In this document: piece by piece, positions 28,522 to 43,793 of the stretch
Layout of the letters: every line of letters starts with the position of its first letter
Numbering within the stretch: the stretch's first letter is position 1
Assembly (NCBI GenBank): GCA_020718185.1
Contig: DYSP01000002.1
Location: forward strand, 1 to 64,000
Source of the DNA: Candidatus Odyssella sp.
GTDB taxonomy: Bacteria; Pseudomonadota; Alphaproteobacteria; Paracaedibacterales; Paracaedibacteraceae
Direction of reading: 5' to 3'
DNA length: 64,000 nucleotides
Program-made: the position numbers and the translations under genes
The notes under the pieces: model-generated
The model's input: the letters and a program-made list of their open reading frames with translations, nothing else
What the model was told of the DNA's origin: nothing
The model's database searches: none

Positions 28522-28992
28522 TTACCAACGATAATGGGAGAAAGCACGGTTTGCTTCTGCCATCTTATGTGTATCTTCACGTTTTTTTACTGCGGAACCG
28601 CGATTATTGGATGCATCAAGAAGCTCAGCAGATAAACGATCTTCCATAGTTTTCTCAGAACGTTTACGCGCGCTTCCAATTAACCAACGAAACGCAAGCG
28701 CTTGAGCTCTTTCAGAACGTACATCTGTTGGCACCTGATAAGTAGCACCTCCAACTCTGCGAGAACGAACTTCAATAGCCGGCCTAACATTGTCTAGTGC
28801 TTCACGAAAAATATCAATGGCATTCTTGCCATTTTTACCGTGAATTTTATCAAGAGCACCATAAACTATTTGCTCGGCAATAGATTTTTTACCTTGATAC
28901 ATAATATTATTGATAAATTTTGTAAGAATAATTTCCCCAAATTTTGCATCGGGATGAATTTCTCTTTTTTCGGCCGCGCGACGACGTGACAT
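28522..28992 (-). CDS. rpsG: Ribosomal protein S7
   Basis: 156 residues. S7 nucleates the 30S head and in E. coli represses the str operon. [19 protein letters not shown] at the start, the beta hairpin [18 protein letters not shown], and a C-terminal helix ending NRAFSHYRW are all standard. Sixteen bases after rpsL. Confidence 0.98.
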   Translation of the reverse strand: MSRRRAAEKREIHPDAKFGEIILTKFINNIMYQGKKSIAEQIVYGALDKIHGKNGKNAIDIFREALDNVRPAIEVRSRRVGGATYQVPTDVRSERAQALAFRWLIGSARKRSEKTMEDRLSAELLDASNNRGSAVKKREDTHKMAEANRAFSHYRW

Positions 28993-29008
28993 GACTACCT
29001 CTTATTTT

Positions 29009-29380
29009 TTACTTTGGACGCTTTGCGCCGTACTTTGAACGACCTTGACGACGGTCTTTTACACCTTGAGTATCAAGTGCACCACGAATAATGTGGTAAC
29101 GAACACCTGGTAAGTCTTTTACGCGACCACCGCGAATTAACACGACAGAGTGTTCTTGAAGGTTATGTCCTTCACCAGGAATATATCCTGTCACTTCATA
29201 ACCATTTGTTAAACGAATACGAGCAACCTTACGTAACGCTGAGTTCGGTTTTTTAGGAGTTGTCGTAAAAACACGGGTACAAACGCCGCGTTTTTGTGGA
29301 CACCCTTGTAACGCAGGAACTTTGTTACGTGTTTCTTTTGGTGCACGTGGCTTACGAATTAGCTGATTAATTGTAGGCAT
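29009..29380 (-). CDS. rpsL: Ribosomal protein S12
   Basis: 123 residues. S12 monitors decoding at the A site. The streptomycin-relevant loops read [18 protein letters not shown] and [19 protein letters not shown], keeping the lysines whose change gives resistance or dependence elsewhere; wild-type sensitivity is expected. First gene of the str group, 144 bases after rpoC with a terminator-like hairpin in the gap. Confidence 0.98.
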   Translation of the reverse strand: MPTINQLIRKPRAPKETRNKVPALQGCPQKRGVCTRVFTTTPKKPNSALRKVARIRLTNGYEVTGYIPGEGHNLQEHSVVLIRGGRVKDLPGVRYHIIRGALDTQGVKDRRQGRSKYGAKRPK

Positions 29381-29436
29381 TAGCCTAATCCCTTTTCTCT
29401 AACTTTAGCTGTTAAATTATAACATTAATAACTTGC

Positions 29437-29479
29437 ATATAAACAAGGTACTAGATTTATTTTTGAAACCAGTACCTTG
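29437..29479 (-). terminator. Terminator-like hairpin after rpoC
   Basis: CAAGGTACT (29444-29452) pairs perfectly with AGTACCTTG (29471-29479) around an 18-base loop, followed on the minus strand by TTTATAT. The long loop and short T-run suggest partial termination between rpoBC and rpsL. Confidence 0.5.
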
Positions 29480-29524
29480 CATAATAGTTGCCGTTTTTGA
29501 TTAAGTCAACGATTTCCTTACATA

Positions 29525-33700
<4,176 letters not shown>

Positions 33701-33719
33701 TTACTCCGTTTCATAGTCA

Positions 33720-36700
33720 CTAAGATTGCTGTTCAAAAGAAACATTTAATCCAAGTGAACGTAATTCTTTGACCAAGACGTTAAATGATTCTGGAATACC
33801 TGCTTCCATATTATCATCACCGCGGACAATTGCTTCGTATACTTTAGTACGCCCTGAAACATCGTCAGATTTTACTGTCAACATTTCTTGTAAGGTATAG
33901 GCGGCACCGTAGGCTTCTAAGGCCCAGACTTCCATTTCCCCAAAGCGTTGACCACCAAATTGAGCCTTACCACCAAGCGGTTGCTGAGTGACTAAGCTAT
34001 ACGGCCCAATAGAACGCGCATGGATTTTATCGTCTACCAAATGATGCAATTTAAGCATATAGATGTAACCGACAGTTATTTTGCGATCAAATGGCTCACC
34101 TGTACGGCCATCAATTAATGTCAGCTGACCTGTACTATCAAGACCAGCACTATTGAGTGCCAAAATAAGATCATCTAATGATGCCCCATCAAATACTGGG
34201 GTCGCCATTGGTACACCTTTACACAAATTGCCCGCCATTTCGATAAGATCATTATCACTTAATGTCTTCATCTCTTGACTATCAGTTTCATTTTGATAAA
34301 TTTTATCTAACCCTTGACGTACATAGTCAACAGTCGCCAAATTTCGGCGATATTCAGTTAGCATCGCATTTACTTGGCGACCCAATCCTGCTGCTGCTGC
34401 TCCCAAATGTGTTTCAAGAATTTGACCAACGTTCATTCGCGATGGTAAGCCAAGTGGATTCAAAATAATATCTAATACAGTTCCATCTTCTAAATGAGGC
34501 ATGTCTTCAAGTGGAACAATACGTGACACAACACCTTTGTTGCCATGACGACCAGCCATCTTGTCGCCTGGTTGAACTTTACGCTTGGTTGCAATAAAGA
34601 CTTTAACCATCTTCAAAACACCAGGGGGTAATTCATCACCAGCCCGAAGTTTCTCAACTTTTCCTTCAAACCAAAGCTGTAACCTTTGTGCACTTTCATC
34701 CATTCGACGTGACATTGCTTCAATGTCAGCCATTATTGCATCATTATCAATAGAGATTTGACGCCATTGACCTTTAGTGAATTCTTTTAGTAGCGCATCA
34801 TTAATTTTTGCACCAACTTTAATTCCTTTTGGCCCTGCTACAACATTATGTCCAAGCAGCGCTTCTTCTAGGTTTTTATAATAGTTGCGTTCAAGAATGG
34901 CTCTTTCTGCATCTCTATCTTTAGCTAGACGATCAATTTCTTGACGTTCAATTGTTAATGCACGCTCATCTTTATCAACACCACGGCGAGAAAACACTCG
35001 AACTTCGACAACTGTTCCCGCAATACCAGGAGGAACGCGTAGTGAAGTATCACGAACATCAGAGGCTTTTTCACCAAAAATAGCTCGCAATAATTTTTCT
35101 TCAGGCGTCATTGGCACTTCACCCTTAGGCGTTACTTTACCAACTAAAATATCCCCTGATTTAACTTCGGCGCCAATATAAATGATTCCTGCTTCGTCAA
35201 GATTACGTAAGGATTCTTCACCCACATTTGGAATATCGCGAGTAATTTCTTCGTTACCCAATTTAGTATCACGTGCCATAACTTCAAATTCTTCAATATG
35301 AACAGAAGTAAATACATCATCTTGTGCGATACGTTCGGATAAAATAATTGAGTCTTCAAAGTTGTATCCTTGCCAAGACAAGAATCCAACAAGCACATTT
35401 CGACCCAACGCCAATTCACCTAATTCCGTTGCTGGTCCATCAGCAATAATATCTCCCTTAGAAACAATATCACCTTTTTTCACCAACGGTTTTTGGTTAA
35501 TACAAGTGCTCATATTTGAACGTTGAAATTTTAATAAATTATAAATATCAACACCAGGTGTCGTATCTTCTTCTCCACGTTCAGTCACTCGCACAACAAT
35601 CCGGCGTCCATCAACCATGTCAATAACACCTGAACGTTTAGCGACAACGCACGCACCTGAATCACGAGCAACAATATGCTCCATTCCTGTACCAATAAGC
35701 GGCGCTTCTGAACGAAGCAGCGGCACAGCTTGACGTTGCATGTTTGACCCCATCAAGGCGCGGTTTGCATCGTCATTTTCCAAGAATGGAATTAGAGAAG
35801 CTGCAACTGAAACAAGTTGTTTTGGTGAAACATCTATTAAAGTTACTTCTTCTCGTGGAGCAATAATATATTCGCCAGAACGACGGCAAGTGACATTTTC
35901 ATCCAAAATTTCGCCATTGTTACCAAGCGCAATACTTGCTTGCGCAATAGTATGACGAACTTCTTCCATCGCCGTTAAGTATATAACATCTTTTGTGGCT
36001 ACGCCGTTGATAACCTTACGGTAAGGACTTTCAATAAATCCATATTGGTTCACCCTTGCAAAAGTAGCAAGTGAGTTAATCAAACCAATATTTGGCCCTT
36101 CTGGTGTTTCAATCGGACAAATACGCCCATAATGCGTTGGGTGAACGTCACGTACTTCAAATCCTGCGCGCTCACGCGATAAACCACCTGGTCCTAATGC
36201 AGAAAGTCGGCGTTTATGAGTAATTTCCGATAGTGGATTGGTTTGATCCATAAATTGCGACAATTGTGAAGAGCCAAAAAACTCACGAACAACAGCTGCT
36301 GCGGGCTTAGCATTAATCAAATCATGCGGCATTACTGAATCAATATCCACTGAACTCATCCGTTCACGAATTGCTCGTTCCATGCGTGTTAAACCAACAC
36401 GATACTGATTTTCAAGAAGTTCCCCAACTGCTCGAACACGGCGGTTACCTAGGTTATCAATATCGTCAATTTCTCCACGACCATCTTTTAAATCGAGTAG
36501 AACTTTTAAGATACAAAGAACATCTTCTTTGCGTAAAACTCGTATGTTATCACTTGTTTCCAAAGCAAGGCGGGCATTCATTTTAACACGACCAACGGAT
36601 GATAAATCATACCTTTCAGAATCAAAGAACAGCCCATTAAACAATAGTTCGGCTCCATCCAAGGTTGGCGGCTCACCTGGACGCATAATTCGATAAATTT

Positions 36701-37892
36701 CGAAAAGTGCTTCTTCACGATTTTGTGTTTTATCAGCCATCAATGTATTAAGCAAATACGATCCTACATTGACATGATCAATATAAAGTATCGGAATATC
36801 TTTTACATTCAGTGCAGCAAAGGATTCTAATGTTTTTTCAGTGATTTCTTCACCGGCTTCAATGTAGATCTCTCCGGTCTGCTCATTAATATATTCACGT
36901 GCAATATAATTACCGTAAAGATCTTCATTAGTAACAAGTACTTCTTTTAACCCATCGGTTGCAAGTTTACGAGCCAAACGTGGCGTAATTTTTGTACCAG
37001 ATTCAAGAACAACTTGACCTGTTTCTGCATCAACTAAGTCTCGTGTTAGTTTCACACCCCGCCATCTGACGGCATCGTAAAGGGTTTTCCAACCACTTTT
37101 GTGTTTTGTATATAAAATGGTATTGTAGAAATAATTTAGAATTTCCTCGCGAGACATACCAGCAATAAGATTTGCAGGCAAAGTTTCACCTTTTTCTGCA
37201 AACTCTTTGCGTGCAATTGCTGTTTCATCACTATCTAACGCCATTAAAAAAGCGGTTACAGGCAGTTTTCGACGGCGATCAATACGTACATGCATAAGAT
37301 CTTTAGGGTCAAATTCAAAATCCAACCAGGATCCACGATAAGGAACAACTCTAGCCGCGAAAAGATATTTACCCGAAGAATGGCTTTTTCCTTTATCGTG
37401 ATCAAAGAAAACACCAGGACTCCGGTGCATCTGAGAAACAATAACGCGTTCGATACCATTGACAATAAAAGTACCATTTTCCGTCATTAAGGGCATATCT
37501 CCCATATAGACGTCTTGTTCCTTAATGTCACGGATAGAACGTGCTGCCGTGTCTTCGTCAATATCCCAAACGACAAGTCGTAAAGTCACTTTTAAAGGTG
37601 CGGCAAAAGTAAGTCCACGTTGTCGGCATTCATCAACATCGTATTTTGGTTTTTCAAGCTCATACTTATAATATTCAAGTTGTGATTTACCTGAAAAATC
37701 CTTAATAGGAAATGTTGTTTTTAAAACCTCATGCAGGCCAATCTCTTCACGTTGGTTATGCGGAATATTGATTTGCAAAAACTTATCATATGATGATTTT
37801 TGCAACTCGATGAGATTTGGCATGGGAGCGACTTCTTTAATTCGCCCAAATCCTTTACGAAACCTTTTGCGACCGGTAAATGATCTTACCAT
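33720..37892 (-). CDS. rpoB: RNA polymerase beta subunit
   Basis: The frame opens at 37925; [18 protein letters not shown] at 37892 is chosen for its GAGAGGG site and family alignment, giving 1390 residues. Beta forms one jaw and the rifampicin pocket. That pocket reads [20 protein letters not shown] then [10 protein letters not shown], the normal alphaproteobacterial version with the His and Ser intact, so rifampicin sensitivity is expected. [15 protein letters not shown] and the C-terminal clamp [20 protein letters not shown] are present. A 302-base gap separates it from rplL. Confidence 0.98.
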   Translation of the reverse strand: MVRSFTGRKRFRKGFGRIKEVAPMPNLIELQKSSYDKFLQINIPHNQREEIGLHEVLKTTFPIKDFSGKSQLEYYKYELEKPKYDVDECRQRGLTFAAPLKVTLRLVVWDIDEDTAARSIRDIKEQDVYMGDMPLMTENGTFIVNGIERVIVSQMHRSPGVFFDHDKGKSHSSGKYLFAARVVPYRGSWLDFEFDPKDLMHVRIDRRRKLPVTAFLMALDSDETAIARKEFAEKGETLPANLIAGMSREEILNYFYNTILYTKHKSGWKTLYDAVRWRGVKLTRDLVDAETGQVVLESGTKITPRLARKLATDGLKEVLVTNEDLYGNYIAREYINEQTGEIYIEAGEEITEKTLESFAALNVKDIPILYIDHVNVGSYLLNTLMADKTQNREEALFEIYRIMRPGEPPTLDGAELLFNGLFFDSERYDLSSVGRVKMNARLALETSDNIRVLRKEDVLCILKVLLDLKDGRGEIDDIDNLGNRRVRAVGELLENQYRVGLTRMERAIRERMSSVDIDSVMPHDLINAKPAAAVVREFFGSSQLSQFMDQTNPLSEITHKRRLSALGPGGLSRERAGFEVRDVHPTHYGRICPIETPEGPNIGLINSLATFARVNQYGFIESPYRKVINGVATKDVIYLTAMEEVRHTIAQASIALGNNGEILDENVTCRRSGEYIIAPREEVTLIDVSPKQLVSVAASLIPFLENDDANRALMGSNMQRQAVPLLRSEAPLIGTGMEHIVARDSGACVVAKRSGVIDMVDGRRIVVRVTERGEEDTTPGVDIYNLLKFQRSNMSTCINQKPLVKKGDIVSKGDIIADGPATELGELALGRNVLVGFLSWQGYNFEDSIILSERIAQDDVFTSVHIEEFEVMARDTKLGNEEITRDIPNVGEESLRNLDEAGIIYIGAEVKSGDILVGKVTPKGEVPMTPEEKLLRAIFGEKASDVRDTSLRVPPGIAGTVVEVRVFSRRGVDKDERALTIERQEIDRLAKDRDAERAILERNYYKNLEEALLGHNVVAGPKGIKVGAKINDALLKEFTKGQWRQISIDNDAIMADIEAMSRRMDESAQRLQLWFEGKVEKLRAGDELPPGVLKMVKVFIATKRKVQPGDKMAGRHGNKGVVSRIVPLEDMPHLEDGTVLDIILNPLGLPSRMNVGQILETHLGAAAAGLGRQVNAMLTEYRRNLATVDYVRQGLDKIYQNETDSQEMKTLSDNDLIEMAGNLCKGVPMATPVFDGASLDDLILALNSAGLDSTGQLTLIDGRTGEPFDRKITVGYIYMLKLHHLVDDKIHARSIGPYSLVTQQPLGGKAQFGGQRFGEMEVWALEAYGAAYTLQEMLTVKSDDVSGRTKVYEAIVRGDDNMEAGIPESFNVLVKELRSLGLNVSFEQQS

Positions 37893-38153
37893 TGATTCCC
37901 TCTCTTCAAGTCTACTTGTAAACAAAAATTGCTTTAACGTGCTTACCCATCCGGCAATATATTTTTTAAATCTTATTTAATTAGCTTTCTTTAGTTTTGA
38001 TACAGCCATAAAACTATAAAATAACTAAAATCTAATTTTAACAATCCTTATACTTTTACATTGACAAATTTATCAGAGCTGAGCGTACACATGACAAAAA
38101 ACAACTCATCAATATTGACTTTTTTCTAATCAACATTGATAAATTGTTTAAAT

Positions 38154-38182
38154 TGTTACAGGGAATAAAATCCCCTGTAACA
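38154..38182 (-). terminator. Hairpin between rplL and rpoB (attenuator or processing site)
   Basis: GTTACAGGG (38155-38163) pairs with CCCTGTAAC (38173-38181) around a 9-base loop, 14 bases after the rplL stop. The T-run after it is weak (AATTT), as in the known partial rplL-rpoB attenuator of enterobacteria. The remaining 270 bases of this gap are AT-rich with no gene. Confidence 0.55.
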
Positions 38183-38194
38183 GGTAATTAAAAT

Positions 38195-38569
38195 TTACTT
38201 AATTTCAACTTTTGCACCAGTTTCTTCGATTTGCTTTTTAAGCTTATCAGCTTCGTCTTTTGAAACTGCTTGCTTAACTGCTTTTGGAGCAGCTTCAACT
38301 AAATCTTTAGCTTCTTTTAAACCAAGGCCTGTGATTTCACGAACAACTTTAATAACATTAATTTTGTTAGCGCCAATATCGGCCAAAATAACATCAAATT
38401 CTGATTGTGCTTCAGCAGCTTCAGCAGCAATACCAGCAACTGCAGCAGCAGCTACAGGCGCAGCAGCTGAAACGCCCCAGTGTTCTTCAAGCTTTTTTGA
38501 AAGTTCAGCAGCTTCTAATACTGTGAGCTTAGATAATTCTTCGACGATTTTTTCTAGATTTGCAGACAT
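38195..38569 (-). CDS. rplL: Ribosomal protein L7/L12
   Basis: 124 residues. The mobile stalk protein that recruits GTPase factors, present as dimers on L10. The N-terminal dimer helix ([20 protein letters not shown]), the Ala-rich hinge (about 34-55) and the C-terminal domain with [20 protein letters not shown] are all visible. It lies 35 bases after rplJ. Confidence 0.98.
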   Translation of the reverse strand: MSANLEKIVEELSKLTVLEAAELSKKLEEHWGVSAAAPVAAAAVAGIAAEAAEAQSEFDVILADIGANKINVIKVVREITGLGLKEAKDLVEAAPKAVKQAVSKDEADKLKKQIEETGAKVEIK

Positions 38570-38604
38570 AAATATAACTCCTTCTAACTTTTACTTTTCA
38601 AGGT

Positions 38605-39117
38605 TTATTCACCACGACCACGAGCAGCGGTAACGCGAGCCAATAGTGATGCTGGCTCTTTTGCCAAAATGGCAAGTCTTGTTGCTGGCGTATTAATAAC
38701 TGCAATAATCTTACTACGAAGCTCATCAAGAGATGGCAACTTAGCAAGTGCATCAACAGCTTTTTCATTGAGGATTTGACCATCTAGGTATCCACCAATA
38801 AGTTGAAGCTTATTGTTGCTATTTGCGTATTTAGCAGCAACTTTAGCTGCGCTTACAGGATCTTCCTTGGAAATTGCCAAGGCTGTTGGACCTTCAAGCA
38901 TACTGCTTAAACCTTCCAAACTTGTCCCCTGTACAGCAATGCGGGCGAGAGTGTTTTTCAAAACCTTGTACTCAACCCCAGCTTCACGCATTTGGCGACG
39001 AAGTTCTGATACTTCTGACACTGTGAGACCTGATTGACGGGTCACGACAACACATTTTGCATTCACTAACTTGTCTCGTATTTGTGAAACCAGTTCTTCT
39101 TTTTCTGAACGGTTCAT
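38605..39117 (-). CDS. rplJ: Ribosomal protein L10
   Basis: 170 residues. L10 anchors L7/L12 dimers to 23S rRNA and, complexed with L12, represses its own mRNA. MNRSEKEELVSQIRDKL and VVVTRQSGLTVSEVSELR open the RNA-binding domain; the C-terminal helix (PATRLAILAKEPASLLARV) binds L12. AGGAGTG precedes the ATG, and a 209-base structured leader lies upstream. Confidence 0.97.
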   Translation of the reverse strand: MNRSEKEELVSQIRDKLVNAKCVVVTRQSGLTVSEVSELRRQMREAGVEYKVLKNTLARIAVQGTSLEGLSSMLEGPTALAISKEDPVSAAKVAAKYANSNNKLQLIGGYLDGQILNEKAVDALAKLPSLDELRSKIIAVINTPATRLAILAKEPASLLARVTAARGRGE

Positions 39118-39326
39118 CTTAACACTCCTTAACAGTTTTCCTCGTAAACGAGAACTTAAAATCTGATACCTAAATATCAGTTATTTTCTGTCCCAGAAGG
39201 AGTTATCTATAAAAACTTCTTCCTTCCGTCTGTGCAGGCAGCTAACTATTAAACCACAATGTGGACCTACAGTCTTGGACAGAGGCAGGGTTACCCCCGC
39301 CTATTAAATGGCTTGCGCCACTTAAG
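39118..39326 (-). promoter_or_regulatory. Probable L10 leader (autoregulatory mRNA structure)
   Basis: The rplA-rplJ gap is long and rich in complementary segments, in contrast to the tight spacing elsewhere. On the minus strand it contains CCTGCACAGACGGAAGGAAG, resembling the proteobacterial L10 leader motif, with CCTTCTGGGACAG and two small hairpins (CTGATATTTAGGTATCAG; TCTCGTTTACGAGG) downstream. The L10-L12 complex would bind it to repress rplJL translation. Position and motif support this; the fold is not computed. Confidence 0.55.
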
Positions 39327-40016
39327 TTACTTTGATTCCATACTAATTTTCAAAGATGGACCCATTGTTGAGCCAAGAGAAATTGACTTAACATATGTTC
39401 CCTTAACACCAGTAGGTTTTGCTTTTTGAATAGCATCTATGTAAGAGGCAACGTTTTCAATGAGCGCTTGCTCAGAAAAGCTTGCTTTACCTACGCCAGA
39501 ATGAACAATCCCTGCTTTTTCAGCGCGATATTCAACTTGGCCACCCTTAACAGCTTTAACGGCAGAAGCAACGTCCATCGTAACAGTATTTAATTTTGGA
39601 TTTGGCATTAAACCACGTGGACCCAATATACGGCCAACACGACCAACAATTCCCATCATATCTGGCGTTGCAATACAACGATCAAATTGGATGTCACCAG
39701 CTTGAATTTTTTCTGCTAAATCTTCTGCACCAACAATATCAGCACCAGCATCTTGAGCTTCTTGGGCTTTTGCCCCTTTCGCAAAAACGGCTACACGATA
39801 AGTCTTACCTGTACCATGCGGCAACTGAACAACACCACGAAGATTTTGGTCGGCTTTACGAGGGTCAATATTTAAGTTAACAGCAATTTCAATTGTTTCA
39901 TCAAATTTTGCTGTTACATTAGATTTAATAGTCTTTACTGCATCCTCAAGAGTATACGGCTTCTTAATATCAAGATGTTCGTATAGTTTCTTCAATCTTT
40001 TTCCTACATGTGCCAT
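39327..40016 (-). CDS. rplA: Ribosomal protein L1
   Basis: ATG at 40016 ([16 protein letters not shown]) is chosen over the upstream starts, which read through the rplK end; GGAG sits seven bases before it. 229 residues. L1 forms the mobile stalk at the E site and in many bacteria represses rpl[36 protein letters not shown] and [14 protein letters not shown] are the family blocks. Four bases after rplK. Confidence 0.96.
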   Translation of the reverse strand: MAHVGKRLKKLYEHLDIKKPYTLEDAVKTIKSNVTAKFDETIEIAVNLNIDPRKADQNLRGVVQLPHGTGKTYRVAVFAKGAKAQEAQDAGADIVGAEDLAEKIQAGDIQFDRCIATPDMMGIVGRVGRILGPRGLMPNPKLNTVTMDVASAVKAVKGGQVEYRAEKAGIVHSGVGKASFSEQALIENVASYIDAIQKAKPTGVKGTYVKSISLGSTMGPSLKISMESK

Positions 40017-40020
40017 CATT

Positions 40021-40449
40021 CTACTCCACGATTTCCAAGCCCATTGAACGTGCCGAACCAGCAATCATTTGGCTTGCTGCGTTTAGATCGTGAGCATTAA
40101 GATCTGCCATTTTCTTTTCAGCAATTTCGCGGATTTGATCCCACGTTACTTGCCCAACAGTTCCACGGCCCGGCGCCTGTGAACCTTTGCTTAAACCAGC
40201 TGCTTTTTTCAAAAAATGACTTGCAGGTGGAGTTTTCATTATGAATGAAAATGTGCGATCTGCATAAGCGGTAATCACAACAGGAATTGGAGTTCCAGGC
40301 TCTATCCCCTGACTCTGGGCATTAAATGCCTTACAAAATTCCATAATATTCAAACCTCTTTGACCCAAAGCTGGACCAATAGGTGGTGACGGATTTGCTT
40401 TGCCCGCAGACACTTGCAACTTTACATATCCAGTAATTTTTTTTGCCAT
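40021..40449 (-). CDS. rplK: Ribosomal protein L11
   Basis: 142 residues. L11 with 23S helix 43/44 forms the GTPase-associated centre and is needed for RelA activation. [29 protein letters not shown] (shown by its start [14 protein letters not shown]) and the C-terminal [12 protein letters not shown] are typical; thiostrepton-site prolines are kept. Ninety bases after nusG. Confidence 0.98.
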   Translation of the reverse strand: MAKKITGYVKLQVSAGKANPSPPIGPALGQRGLNIMEFCKAFNAQSQGIEPGTPIPVVITAYADRTFSFIMKTPPASHFLKKAAGLSKGSQAPGRGTVGQVTWDQIREIAEKKMADLNAHDLNAASQMIAGSARSMGLEIVE

Positions 40450-40539
40450 AACTGCCTCAGTTAATTGTTTTTATCTATCTGAGCGGTGGTCTGGAATATG
40501 GCTATTCCTCCCACCATCTACCCTACAAAAGCGTAAGAC

Positions 40540-41073
40540 CTACGAGATTTTCTCTACTTGATTAAACTCAAGTTCGACGGGCGTAGGACGACCAAAAATC
40601 ATTACAGAAACTTTAAGCCTAGATTTTTCATTCTCGACTTCTTCTACAATACCGTTAAAGGTAGCAAACGGGCCATCTGAAACACGCACCTGTTCACCTA
40701 CCTCAAACTCAACCATATGGCGAGGACGTTCAATTGATTCTTGAACTTGCTTCATAATTCGCGAAACTTCAGCTTCTGAAATCGGGCTAGGTTTTCCACG
40801 CCCCCCCAAAAAACCAGAAACTTTTGGCGTACTCCGCACAAGATGCCATGTTTCGTCATTTAAATCCATTTTTACAATGACATATCCCGGAAAATAGTTT
40901 TTTTCAACATTCACCTTTGCACCGCGACGAATTTCAATAACTTCTTCTGAGGGAACAAGAATGTCATCAAACAATTCCTGCAACCCTTTCTTAACAGCCT
41001 GTTCACGAAGTGCCTGAGCTACTTTCTTTTCGAAACCAGAATAAACGTTTACCACATACCAACGCAGAGCCAT
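40540..41073 (-). CDS. nusG: Transcription elongation/antitermination factor NusG
   Basis: 177 residues: an NGN domain ([40 protein letters not shown]) followed by a KOW domain ([22 protein letters not shown]). NusG binds the polymerase clamp and couples it to S10 or Rho. Start [13 protein letters not shown] is standard. Lies 52 bases after secE. Confidence 0.97.
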   Translation of the reverse strand: MALRWYVVNVYSGFEKKVAQALREQAVKKGLQELFDDILVPSEEVIEIRRGAKVNVEKNYFPGYVIVKMDLNDETWHLVRSTPKVSGFLGGRGKPSPISEAEVSRIMKQVQESIERPRHMVEFEVGEQVRVSDGPFATFNGIVEEVENEKSRLKVSVMIFGRPTPVELEFNQVEKIS

Positions 41074-41125
41074 TAATTACACACCTTGAGTTTTAAAAAA
41101 CCTATACAACAATCTACCGCTATAC

Positions 41126-41341
41126 CTAGCGACTAAAACCTAAAATAAACTCAATAATTTTATATGAAGCTTGATCAATGAGAGCAAAATAAATGGCCGC
41201 AATAACTGCAAAAATAAAAACAAATGATGTCGTAAGGGTGGTTTCACGGCGAGAAGGCCAAGTCACCTTTTTAACTTCTTGGCGAACTTGAGGAATAAAT
41301 TCCATCAATTGCGTAAACATATTCTTTTTTTCACTTGTCAT
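41126..41341 (-). CDS. secE: Preprotein translocase subunit SecE
   Basis: The frame extends to 41410, but that part overlaps tRNA-Trp. ATG 41341 (MTSEKKNMFTQLMEF) has AAGGA upstream and gives 71 residues, the single-membrane-segment form usual outside enterobacteria. The amphipathic helix EVKKVTWPSRRET is the family mark, followed by one hydrophobic segment. It clamps SecY (encoded at 14682-16028). Confidence 0.95.
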   Translation of the reverse strand: MTSEKKNMFTQLMEFIPQVRQEVKKVTWPSRRETTLTTSFVFIFAVIAAIYFALIDQASYKIIEFILGFSR

Positions 41342-41382
41342 TTTGTCCTTACTTCCTCTCGCAGAAAGCCCCCAACGCAAAA

Positions 41383-41459
41383 TGGCAGGAGTGGTGGGAC
41401 TCGAACCCACAGCCTTCGGTTTTGGAGACCGACGCTCTAGCCAATTGAGCTACACTCCT
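41383..41459 (-). tRNA. tRNA-Trp (CCA)
   Basis: Cloverleaf on the minus strand with acceptor AGGAGTG / CACTCCT, anticodon CCA in loop CTCCAAA, G73 and encoded CCA tail (41383-41385). Lies between tufB and secE, the classical position. Confidence 0.97.
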
Positions 41460-41466
41460 ACAATAA

Positions 41467-41514
41467 AGACTTTGTAAGCTTGAGTTTTTATACCCTACAA
41501 GCTTAACAAAGTCT
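41467..41514 (-). terminator. Possible hairpin after tufB
   Basis: AGACTTTGTAAGCTTG pairs with CAAGCTTAACAAAGTCT with one bulged base. On the minus strand TTTATTG follows. It may be a weak terminator or an RNA-processing site between tufB mRNA and tRNA-Trp. Confidence 0.35.
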
Positions 41515-41524
41515 AGCACTTTTA

Positions 41525-42715
41525 TTATTTAACAATTTTAGAAACAACACCAGCACCTACGGTACGATTTCCTTCGCGAATCGCAAAGCGAAGACCGTCA
41601 TCCATTGCTATAGGTGATATCAATTCAACCACCATCCTTATATTGTCACCCGGCATCACCATTTCAACCCCTTCAGGCAATTTTACTGTCCCCGTTACGT
41701 CCGTTGTCCGGAAATAAAATTGTGGACGGTAGTTCCCAAAAAATGCTGTGTGACGTCCACCTTCTTCTTTTGTCAAAATATAACATTCACACTCAAACTC
41801 TGTATGCGGTGTTATACTGCCAGGTGCTGCCAATACTTGACCACGCTCCACATCTTCACGTTTCGTTCCTCGTAACAACGCTCCAATGTTATCCCCTGCT
41901 TCACCTTGATCAAGCAATTTACGGAACATTTCTACACCCGTACACACTGTTTTTTGTGTCGCATGTAGACCAATTATTTCTACTTCTTCACCCACTTTTA
42001 CAACGCCACGCTCTACTCGACCAGTAACAACTGTTCCGCGACCTGAAATTGAAAACACATCTTCAATTGGCATCAAGAATGGACGGTCTTTCGCTCGTTC
42101 CGGTTGTGGTATATACGCATCAACCGCTTCCATTAACTTTAATATTGATTCTCTACCAATACTATCTTCACGTCCTTCAAGCGCACACAAAGCAGAACCA
42201 CGAACAATTGGAATATCATCTCCAGGAAAATCATATGAGGACAATAGTTCACGTACTTCTAATTCAACCAAATCTAATAATTCAGAATCATCAACCATAT
42301 CAACTTTGTTCATAAATACAACTAGCGCTGGAACACCTACTTGGCGCGCTAACAATATATGTTCACGTGTTTGTGGCATCGGACCATCTGCTGCTGATAC
42401 AACAAGTATCCCGCCATCCATCTGCGCAGCACCTGTAATCATGTTTTTTACATAGTCAGCGTGTCCAGGACAATCAACGTGCGCATAGTGACGATTCGCT
42501 GTTTCATATTCTACGTGTGCTGTGGAGATCGTTATTCCACGCGCTCTTTCTTCAGGCGCTTTGTCAATTTGATCATATGCTGTAAACTGGGCTCCACCGG
42601 TTTCCGCCAACACTTTTGTAATGGCAGCTGTCAGTGACGTCTTCCCATGGTCAACGTGACCAATTGTTCCGATATTGCAGTGCGGCTTATTGCGTTCAAA
42701 TTTTGCTTTAGACAT
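41525..42715 (-). CDS. tufB: Elongation factor Tu, copy B
   Basis: 396 residues from ATG 42715; a four-codon extension to 42727 is ignored because copy A starts at the same Met-Ser-Lys-Ala. The protein is identical to tufA, and the nucleotide sequence appears the same throughout at a constant offset of 16330. The identity stops sharply at the start codon and within a few bases of the stop codon. This is the tRNA-linked tuf locus (Tyr-Gly-tufB-Trp). Confidence 0.98.
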   Translation of the reverse strand: MSKAKFERNKPHCNIGTIGHVDHGKTSLTAAITKVLAETGGAQFTAYDQIDKAPEERARGITISTAHVEYETANRHYAHVDCPGHADYVKNMITGAAQMDGGILVVSAADGPMPQTREHILLARQVGVPALVVFMNKVDMVDDSELLDLVELEVRELLSSYDFPGDDIPIVRGSALCALEGREDSIGRESILKLMEAVDAYIPQPERAKDRPFLMPIEDVFSISGRGTVVTGRVERGVVKVGEEVEIIGLHATQKTVCTGVEMFRKLLDQGEAGDNIGALLRGTKREDVERGQVLAAPGSITPHTEFECECYILTKEEGGRHTAFFGNYRPQFYFRTTDVTGTVKLPEGVEMVMPGDNIRMVVELISPIAMDDGLRFAIREGNRTVGAGVVSKIVK

Positions 42716-42758
42716 ACCTAAAAACACCTTGCTGAAGAATTCATAAACACAAAAAATT

Positions 42759-42832
42759 TGGAGCGGGTGAAGGGAATCGAACCCTCATAACCAGCTTGGA
42801 AGGCTGGGGCTTTACCACTAAGCTACACCCGC
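42759..42832 (-). tRNA. tRNA-Gly (TCC)
   Basis: Acceptor GCGGGTG / CACCCGC, anticodon loop CTTCCAA with TCC, encoded CCA at 42759-42761. Forty-three bases before tufB and nine after tRNA-Tyr on the minus strand. Confidence 0.97.
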
Positions 42833-42841
42833 GATACTATA

Positions 42842-42928
42842 TGGTGGAGGGAGAAGGATTCGAACCTACGTAGACATACGTCGGCAGATTTACAGTCTGC
42901 TGCCTTTGACCGCTCGGCTATCCCTCCA
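42842..42928 (-). tRNA. tRNA-Tyr (GTA)
   Basis: Class II tRNA with a long variable arm, acceptor TGGAGGG / CCCTCCA, anticodon GTA in CTGTAAA, encoded CCA at 42842-42844. First transcript element of the large minus-strand block. Confidence 0.97.
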
Positions 42929-42942
42929 GAACATATACTGTT

Positions 42943-42972
42943 TGTTTAGAAGATTTGCGTATCTTCTGTCAA
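42943..42972 (-). promoter_or_regulatory. Promoter of the tRNA-Tyr/tufB/secE/rpl/rpo block with a dyad in the spacer
   Basis: On the minus strand a perfect TTGACA (42967-42972), an 18-base spacer and TAAACA (42943-42948) lie 15 bases before tRNA-Tyr. The spacer and box edges contain a perfect 7-bp dyad, AGAAGAT (42948-42954) and ATCTTCT (42961-42967), that could be an operator. It is also the divergent upstream region of rlmB. Confidence 0.5.
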
Positions 42973-43012
42973 TGGTCTATTTTAAGAAAAATAATTTTTT
43001 TAAGGTATTTAA

Positions 43013-43750
43013 ATGAAAAACAAAAGTGACCGCGTTTGGCTATATGGCTTACATGCTTGCAAAGCCGCAATAAATAATGATACTCGCATTCTTTTTGAAG
43101 TAGCGCTTCTTGGTGAAAAATCATTAGAAAAAATAATTTCTGATGTTCACGTCTCTGACCATAAAATAAAGACTGTTGATAAAATATGGTTTGAAAAGAA
43201 ATTTGGCTTGGGGGCTGTCCATCAAGGCATTGCAATTCAAGTTTCTACTCGTCCTACTTATGCGTTTGAAGACCTAGAAGAAGTACCATACACAAACCAG
43301 CTTGTAATTGTTTTAGACCAAGTAAGTGACCCTCATAACGTAGGTGCCATCATTCGATCCGCTGCGGCATTTGGTGCAAATGCACTTGTAATGACAGATA
43401 GAAACGCACCAGATGAATCAGGCGTATTAGCCAAAAGCGCCAGTGGCGCACTGGAACTTTTACCAATTATTAGATGTACTAATCTGTCTCAAGCCATTGA
43501 CAAGTTAAAGAAAATAGGATTTTGGACTTTTGGCTTTGCTGAAAGTGGCACAACATCTCTTCAGCAAGCTGATTTTCTAGGCAAAGTAGCGCTAGTACTG
43601 GGAGCAGAAGGCAAAGGAATGCGTCGATTAACCACAGAAAATTGTGATTTTCTTATACGCCTTGAAACATCTTCAGATTTTTCGACATTGAATGTTTCAA
43701 ATGCCGCTGCGATTGCCCTTCATGCTGTTTTTTGCCAACAACAAACTTAA
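43013..43750 (+). CDS. rlmB: 23S rRNA 2'-O-ribose methyltransferase, TrmH/RlmB type
   Basis: 245 residues, a SPOUT-class enzyme. A short substrate-binding domain (VWLYGLHACKAAINN) is followed by the knot: VILDQVSDPHNVGAIIRSA-like (here VLDQVSDPHNVGAIIRSAAA), ALVLGAEGKGMRRL and STLNVSNAAAIALH. Members methylate a guanosine ribose, in E. coli G2251 of the P loop. The related tRNA enzyme TrmH cannot be fully excluded, but the N-terminal domain favours RlmB. Divergent from the tRNA-Tyr block. Confidence 0.9.
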   Translation: MKNKSDRVWLYGLHACKAAINNDTRILFEVALLGEKSLEKIISDVHVSDHKIKTVDKIWFEKKFGLGAVHQGIAIQVSTRPTYAFEDLEEVPYTNQLVIVLDQVSDPHNVGAIIRSAAAFGANALVMTDRNAPDESGVLAKSASGALELLPIIRCTNLSQAIDKLKKIGFWTFGFAESGTTSLQQADFLGKVALVLGAEGKGMRRLTTENCDFLIRLETSSDFSTLNVSNAAAIALHAVFCQQQT

Positions 43751-43756
43751 AAGAGT

Positions 43757-43793
43757 GTGCTCCTACGTTTCAAAAAGGAGCACTTTCTATTTT
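43757..43793 (+). terminator. Rho-independent terminator after rlmB
   Basis: GTGCTCCT / AGGAGCAC, 8-bp perfect stem, 11-base loop, then TTTCTATTTT. Confidence 0.8.

Noticed and set aside
41342..41410. N-terminal extension of secE
   Set aside because: It reads through tRNA-Trp; ATG 41341 has a good ribosome site.
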